From the NCBI GenBank assembly GCA_965644295.1, contig CBFFRP010000360.1, positions 62,001 through 126,000 of the forward strand: a stretch of 64,000 bases of DNA, written 5' to 3'. The position numbers and the translations under genes are program-made. Positions 59,443 to 64,000 of the stretch are shown here, piece after piece; within the stretch, counting starts at the first letter, position 1, and the number at the start of each line of letters is the position of its first letter. This DNA comes from Paraphysomonas bandaiensis. Taxonomy: Eukaryota > Chrysophyceae. Under the pieces are notes generated by a model that was not told the DNA's origin, did not search any database, and was given only the letters and a program-made list of their open reading frames with translations.

Positions 59443-60243
59443 CTATTTGACGTAGCTGATCTTACGGGTCTTAACAACAGACCAGCGGAATCTCTTGTAG
59501 AAGGCTGTCAATCCAATTGCGACCATGAGTCCGAACATCATCTTCATGCCCGCAAACTTGCGCTGATCATGCTCTGGCTCTGCGGTCCATGCAAGAAAGG
59601 AAGCGACGTCTTTAGCCATCTGGGCCTCGCTTGCAATAGTACCATCCTCATATTCCACCTGTCCATCCTCCAGCTGCTTTGCCATGGAAATCGCACCACC
59701 AGTAAAGTATGGATTATAGTGCAATCCAGGAAGTAAGTTCTTACCAGCAGGAGGGTCGACATACCCAGTAAGAAGGGCATATATGTAGTTAACACCGTCA
59801 TGACGAGCCTTCACCATGAGAGAAAGATCAGGAGGTAGAGAACCATTGTTGGCAGCACGTCCCTCCTCCTCGTTGCGGTAAGGACCAGGAATAGTATCTG
59901 ACAACTTACCAGGTCGCTCAAACATCTCCCCAGTCTCATCAGGTCCGTCAACAATATCATAGCTCTCAGCAATAGCTTTCATCTGTTTCTCCGTATGTGT
60001 CACACCCACCAATTGACGAAATGATATTTTGTTAATGCTATGACAAGATGCACATATCTGACGGTACACTTGAAAGCCACGACGAATACTCATTGCATCA
60101 TAGGAAGAAAGATTTCCTTCAAATGGAAATCCATAACTCCGTGCAGGTATGTGATCATCTGAACAGCTGCTCATACCATCCCATTTACCCATAGCTACAC
60201 CCATGCCGCATACTGCAGCAGACACATATGCCCGATTTAGCAT
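59443..60243 (-). CDS. Cytochrome c1 of respiratory complex III
   Basis: Haem c subunit of the mitochondrial cytochrome bc1 complex. Intronless, 266 residues. The covalent haem site is a normal CxxCH (CASCH); the axial Met is in the GAISMAK segment; GLHYNPYF, PPDLS and ARHDG are family blocks. The C-terminal anchor (MMFGLMVAIGLTAFYKRF) has the basic flank typical of the single membrane helix. The N-terminal extension before the mature-like DDHIPARSYGFPFEG is only about 30 residues, short for a bipartite presequence. CxxCH rules out the FxxCH variant of Euglenozoa. Head-to-head with the coiled-coil gene. Confidence 0.96.
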   Translation of the reverse strand: MLNRAYVSAAVCGMGVAMGKWDGMSSCSDDHIPARSYGFPFEGNLSSYDAMSIRRGFQVYRQICASCHSINKISFRQLVGVTHTEKQMKAIAESYDIVDGPDETGEMFERPGKLSDTIPGPYRNEEEGRAANNGSLPPDLSLMVKARHDGVNYIYALLTGYVDPPAGKNLLPGLHYNPYFTGGAISMAKQLEDGQVEYEDGTIASEAQMAKDVASFLAWTAEPEHDQRKFAGMKMMFGLMVAIGLTAFYKRFRWSVVKTRKISYVK

Positions 60244-60613
60244 GATTATGCAAATATTTATTGCCCCCTATAGAAATGCGTGTGTCGTATGGTTGTGATA
60301 ATATGCCGTGGCTGACATGCAATGGATGGGATGTCTACCATATATATGTACGTACAGGGGGAGGTATGTGTATGTATGTGTATGGGGGGTGTTTTTGCAA
60401 CACATAACTTTCCAAACCACTAGAGAAAAAAGATCCAAGAGACACTAAAAGAGAAAACTGAAAATAGTTTCCAGAGAGGAGATGGATATACGTATATACA
60501 GTAATAGAGAAGGGGGTGTCCAAGATCTAAGAGACAGAAAACTGAAAATAGTTTGGAGCAAATAACGGCTTAGTTGGTATGTTTGAATACTATAAGAATA
60601 TACGTACAGCTGC

Positions 60614-60679
60614 TGTATGTATGTATGTATGTATGTATGTATGTATGTATGTATGTATGTATGTATGTATGTATGCATG
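60614..60679 (-). repeat. Short (CATA)n microsatellite in divergent promoter
   Basis: About 16 GTAT units on the + strand (CATA on the minus), 80 bp before the coiled-coil gene. Orientation is opposite to the four larger arrays. Confidence 0.95.
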
Positions 60680-60760
60680 TATATATGGACCTGTTCACTG
60701 ATATGATCATTAGAACATTAACCATAAGCAAGAAGTGACTCTTAATTATATATCTGGTTA

Positions 60761-61849
60761 ATGGATTCTGAAACTGTAGTAGAATTTGAACCATCTGCAT
60801 ATGGATTTGTAAGTGTATACATACATATGCTGCTCTATAACTCGACTATATCACAGCGCAGTATTCGAGCTAGAAGTCGACAAGAGAGACGAGCTCTGAA
60901 AGATAAAGTGGCACTAGAAAAGAATCGCATTAATCAGGTAGATATGAGTAATACTGTTAGTAGTGTGTGTATTATTCATAGTGGTCTGTGTAGCGTGTCG
61001 GACATGCCGCTAAAATGCAACGTGAAAATGCTCCAGAAACTTCTGCCGGCTTAACAACTTGTGTTGATGGCGGGGCTGGGTTTCTTACTGATTCGGATAG
61101 ATTTCACTCAGATACGGCAGGCGAAGAGTACCAAAGGCGACAAGAGGTGTTAGCAAAGAAGCAAAGAGCCCTTGAATTTCGACGAAATCAGGCCAACATC
61201 AGAGAGGAAGAAAGATGGAAACGACTAGATGACAAGAAAAAACAAGAAGCGGTGTGTAGCTATACTTATAAGTATTCACTGTAATGCGTTCCTCTATTTC
61301 CAGGAATATTGGGAAAAGGTTCGAGAGGACGGCCGGAAGGCTCTAAAAAATAAGTCTAAAGCTGCCTATGATATAACAACACTTCAATACTATGGGAATG
61401 AAGATGGAGAGGCACAGAAATATGTGGACGATATGGGTATGTCGTGCTTGTTCTGTTGTTGTCATATTGATCTCTATGTGTGTGCGATATGAATTGTACG
61501 TAATAACGCCTTTTCGTAGTGCGCTATAGAGCTGATATCAGGACGCACCAATTGGTTGTGAAGGGTGATTCCAGGTAATAATTCTGACATCAGTTATTCC
61601 ACTACGTATTAACTGTGCTGCATATGTTTTTTTCTGTAGGGTGAATTATAATATTATCAGCGGTGGAGAGAAACATATTCCGTCTTTGCCCGAAAAACTA
61701 CCTCAGCAGCCCCCAAACTTTCACAAGTAAGTTGAGAAGTGATGTTTGCATTTGGAAATGCTATATGCGTACTGTATGCTAACCATCACATTCCTTACCG
61801 CCTACTTGAATCATGTAGGAGTTCTGTGGACAAGCGACGCGGCATGTAA
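60761..61849 (+). CDS. Charged coiled-coil protein, possible cytoskeletal/flagellar
   Basis: Seven small exons: 60761-60808, 60857-60937, 60994-61251, 61304-61436, 61520-61574, 61640-61726 and 61819-61849, giving 230 residues. The stop just after HK at 61728-61730 is probably inside the last intron, because the exon ends at a perfect GTAAGT donor. The middle is a Glu/Arg/Lys/Gln helix (EEYQRRQEVLAKKQRALEF...). Then comes a distinct block (NKSKAAYDITTLQYYG, AQKYVDDMVRYRADIRTHQL, VNYNIISGG) that looks strongly conserved in style. I do not recognise the family; size, charge and motif style recall flagellar microtubule-associated proteins, as inference only. Confidence 0.72.
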
Positions 61850-62418
61850 TTTCGACGTCGCAGAATTACTCGGCGAGAACATGTATTATAGCTGTTGGAC
61901 TGTGTTTGCTACACGATTGTTGTGTAATACATAGTATTAGATCCCACCAAGTTGATGTATTAGAAAAGATTTCTCATATCTTATTTCGTTAATAATTATA
62001 CTTTGTGTTTATTTTGTGTCCCCTTCGATCAATAAAGAAGAGAAAAAACAGCAACTATCGCTGCTAGAATGAAACACTTCTATTATATTTGTAATCTAGG
62101 GTCTAGACATCTAGAATATACTCAATATTTAACCCACAGAGAGAACGGATCGGAATTATGTTAAACTGTATAAGATCTTTGTTACAAATGCAACAATTTC
62201 GTATTGGCAAATTTTCCAACATTTCATTACATTTCTCACACGGCCCTTATTTCCATTCAGGCCGATATCTAGATATCTAGTAATTACTTAATTCAAAAGA
62301 GGAATAAAACCAGTCACATAAAAAAGGAAGACTACAGGGTCCTAATACAAGTAATAATGATACTACGAGCTTAATTCTTAATACAACTACAGAGCATTCT
62401 ATTAGTCGTATCATTCCA
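61850..62418. other. Tail-to-tail gap
   Basis: AT-rich 3' flanks of two convergent genes; nothing else seen. Confidence 0.45.
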
Positions 62419-63330
62419 TTATGTAATGGGGTAGCCAGTGATAGGGTCCAATCCAAGAAAACATAGAAATTCGGTATAATACACCGCCTACAGAACTGTC
62501 AGATGATTCGTCCACCGAAATTGTAATAGTCACACAATCATACTACTAGTACGTCTGTCTTACCTTAGAGTTACCTAGTAGTGTCTGGAGGTAAGATTGC
62601 AGTCGGTGCTGCCGGCGATCCAAAAATTCCTCTGACATCTGGTTCACAAATGGATTGAACACCTTCCCGGGAAGTTCAGGAAGAGAAGAAAGTAAATGTC
62701 CATCCAGTTGGCCTCTGAGGGCGCGGTCCAGCATGTGGAACTCTGAGTACCGACGATTGACGGATACAGTGCTCCCATCAGGCATTTGAACACTAATCTG
62801 GTAATATATTGCGTACTTTTGTTCTTGCAATCGTGCTACACGTGACGGAATAGAAAGGGTTGTTGGAATAATTTCATTGAAAGCACTAGATGTTTGACAA
62901 GTGAACGGTATCTGCTCTCGATTGTTAATAAAAAATGAATACTTCATAGTCATTAAGTTCTTTTCTCCTGCCACGTGGGCATTGTTATTACCCATTTTAA
63001 ATGATACAGTGAACGGCTGAAGGGCTCCAGGCTCGTAACCAGATGCTTCGAATCTTCCATCCACGATTAGCACCCAGTTACCTATGAAGACGATGACATG
63101 ACCCACACAAAGAATACACGACTATACCTTCTAGAACACTGTGACGGAATACAACTTTATGATTACTTCCTCTTCTTCCCATTGATGAATCATCACTATA
63201 ATACTATTAACAGAGAGTTGTATATAAACACAGTCGTATACATTGTAACATGCCATGAAGAGCTCTTTGTAGTCGTCCCTACTGGCCAATGCTTCGGTTG
63301 AAATATATCACCAACTTCTCCTTGTTCCAT
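62419..63330 (-). CDS. FAIM-like domain fused to a PX domain
   Basis: Four exons (63330-63242, 63195-63128, 63081-62564 and 62487-62419) give 247 residues with introns of 46, 46 and 76 nt. Residues about 25-105 match the first beta-sandwich of FAIM: W-x-V-x-I-D-D, HKVVFRH, a short turn, then W-V-L-I-VDGR and F-x-V. Residues about 135-245 are a PX phosphoinositide-binding domain. It has YYQISVQ, the lipid-contacting RRYSEF with the key Arg, LPELPGKVFNPF (the PxxP loop), the RRQHRLQSYLQTLL helix and EFLCFLGLD. The last exon acceptor was chosen because it completes the PX helix and gives a clean stop. FAIM proteins are not known to me to carry PX. Likely endosomal membrane-associated. Confidence 0.82.
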
Positions 63331-63516
63331 TTGTAGTGAAATTGTAATAGAATTATATGGATCACTCTCTTAATGACTCTATGCACCAGGTGTGTAGATA
63401 TATGCATCTGCTGCATGGCATGTTATGACTATACACACACTATATCCATATGCGAGCATCCTCATACTAAATATGCGTACAGCTCTCAGAGTATATACAG
63501 GGATTTTTAAACTCTA

Positions 63517-63711
63517 ATGCGAAAATACCTGGTTTTTAAGTTTCGCTCAAGAACTTCTTCTTTGAAAGCCCTTGTCTGGGCTGCACGCTGTACACTGCTG
63601 GAGGCGGGTGCTAAAAACTGCAGTATAACACCAAAAAAACAGGGTTTTATGCCCCCTAGATATCATATAGAGAATATTCGTCAATGGGATATCCAGCAGT
63701 ATCTATCGTAA
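63517..63711 (+). CDS. Small basic ORF (MRKYLVFKF...)
   Basis: A 64-codon frame head-to-head with the FAIM-PX gene. Basic, with the ordered-looking block PKKQGFMPPRYHIENI and GAKNCS, like a small ribosomal or mitochondrial protein. No family recognised. The position fits the alternating layout, which raises its likelihood. A donor-like GGTTTTTAAG near the start could mean an early intron. The remainder to 64000 shows nothing. Confidence 0.4.
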   Translation: MRKYLVFKFRSRTSSLKALVWAARCTLLEAGAKNCSITPKKQGFMPPRYHIENIRQWDIQQYLS

Positions 63712-64000
63712 AGATCCATACATATATCATGCATATACATCTATAGCCACAGCTGTTAGAACTATCTTGTCAATAGCTCAGCTTTCTTGCAATTAAGCTC
63801 GCATTTTTTACTACAAGTGTATGATATATGCTTGCATATCTGCTCGGTATCAACAGGACTATCAAGCCTCGGCCATGGAACAGACCAGCGAACTATCTTA
63901 TGTCTGGCTTATAAGAGACACAGATATTCATAACGTGTACCTACAAGCACATGACTTGTAACTCTGTTTTCTATCTGAGACCAGTGTGCAGTCCTCCCTT

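Noticed and set aside
61681-61730. Stop codon TAA at 61728-61730 as the end of the coiled-coil gene
   Set aside because: It forms part of a perfect GTAAGT donor; splicing to 61819 adds ten residues and a stop, although termination here cannot be fully excluded.
1-64000. tRNA, rRNA or spliceosomal RNA genes
   Set aside because: I looked for GGTTCGAATCC-type B boxes and conserved rRNA or snRNA stretches and found none convincing; a covariance-model scan would settle it.

Overview
This is a nuclear genomic window from a unicellular eukaryote. Almost every recognisable gene is split by short GT-AG introns (43 to about 150 nt), and no operon, Shine-Dalgarno site or bacterial gene order is visible. 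The cell is aerobic, because it encodes cytochrome c1 of respiratory complex III, a COX20-like complex IV assembly factor and a mitochondrial-clan-like P450. ARL3 suggests a cilium or flagellum. The ordinary CxxCH haem motif of cytochrome c1 argues against Euglenozoa. I cannot place the lineage further and see no plastid gene.

Layout left to right: end of eIF2-beta (+), P450 (-), an unrecognised ten-exon gene (+), repeat-rich gap, gamma-glutamylcyclotransferase-like (-), SR140/U2SURP splicing factor in nine exons (+), METTL21-like methyltransferase (-), ABC-F ATPase in ten exons (+), NEK1-like kinase in thirteen exons (-), HXXEE membrane protein (+), acylphosphatase-like (-), MDP-1 phosphatase (+), prolyl-4-hydroxylase-like (-), COX20-like (-), P4-ATPase flippase in six exons (+), Ser/Thr-rich unknown (-), tandem-PH protein (+), AP2-like unknown (-), small membrane ORF (+), F-box protein with about 17 near-identical 29-residue repeats (+), ARL3 (-), S-adenosylmethionine synthetase (+), cytochrome c1 (-), coiled-coil protein in seven exons (+), and a FAIM-like/PX fusion (-).

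Two architectural features stand out. Genes alternate strand almost perfectly, making head-to-head and tail-to-tail pairs. Every long (CATA)n microsatellite (66 to about 1,570 bp) sits in a head-to-head promoter interval; none lies in a tail-to-tail gap or a gene. Tail-to-tail gaps instead hold transposon debris: hAT-like MITEs, a 618-bp foldback element and two further repeat families.

The genes are mostly unrelated housekeeping functions (translation, splicing, signalling, respiration, lipid flipping), not one pathway. Exon boundaries were worked out by hand from splice signals, reading phase and protein-family continuity. Wherever I give joined exons, the total is a multiple of three. The most novel coding finding is the apparent fusion of a FAIM-type beta-sandwich to a PX lipid-binding domain at 62419-63330.
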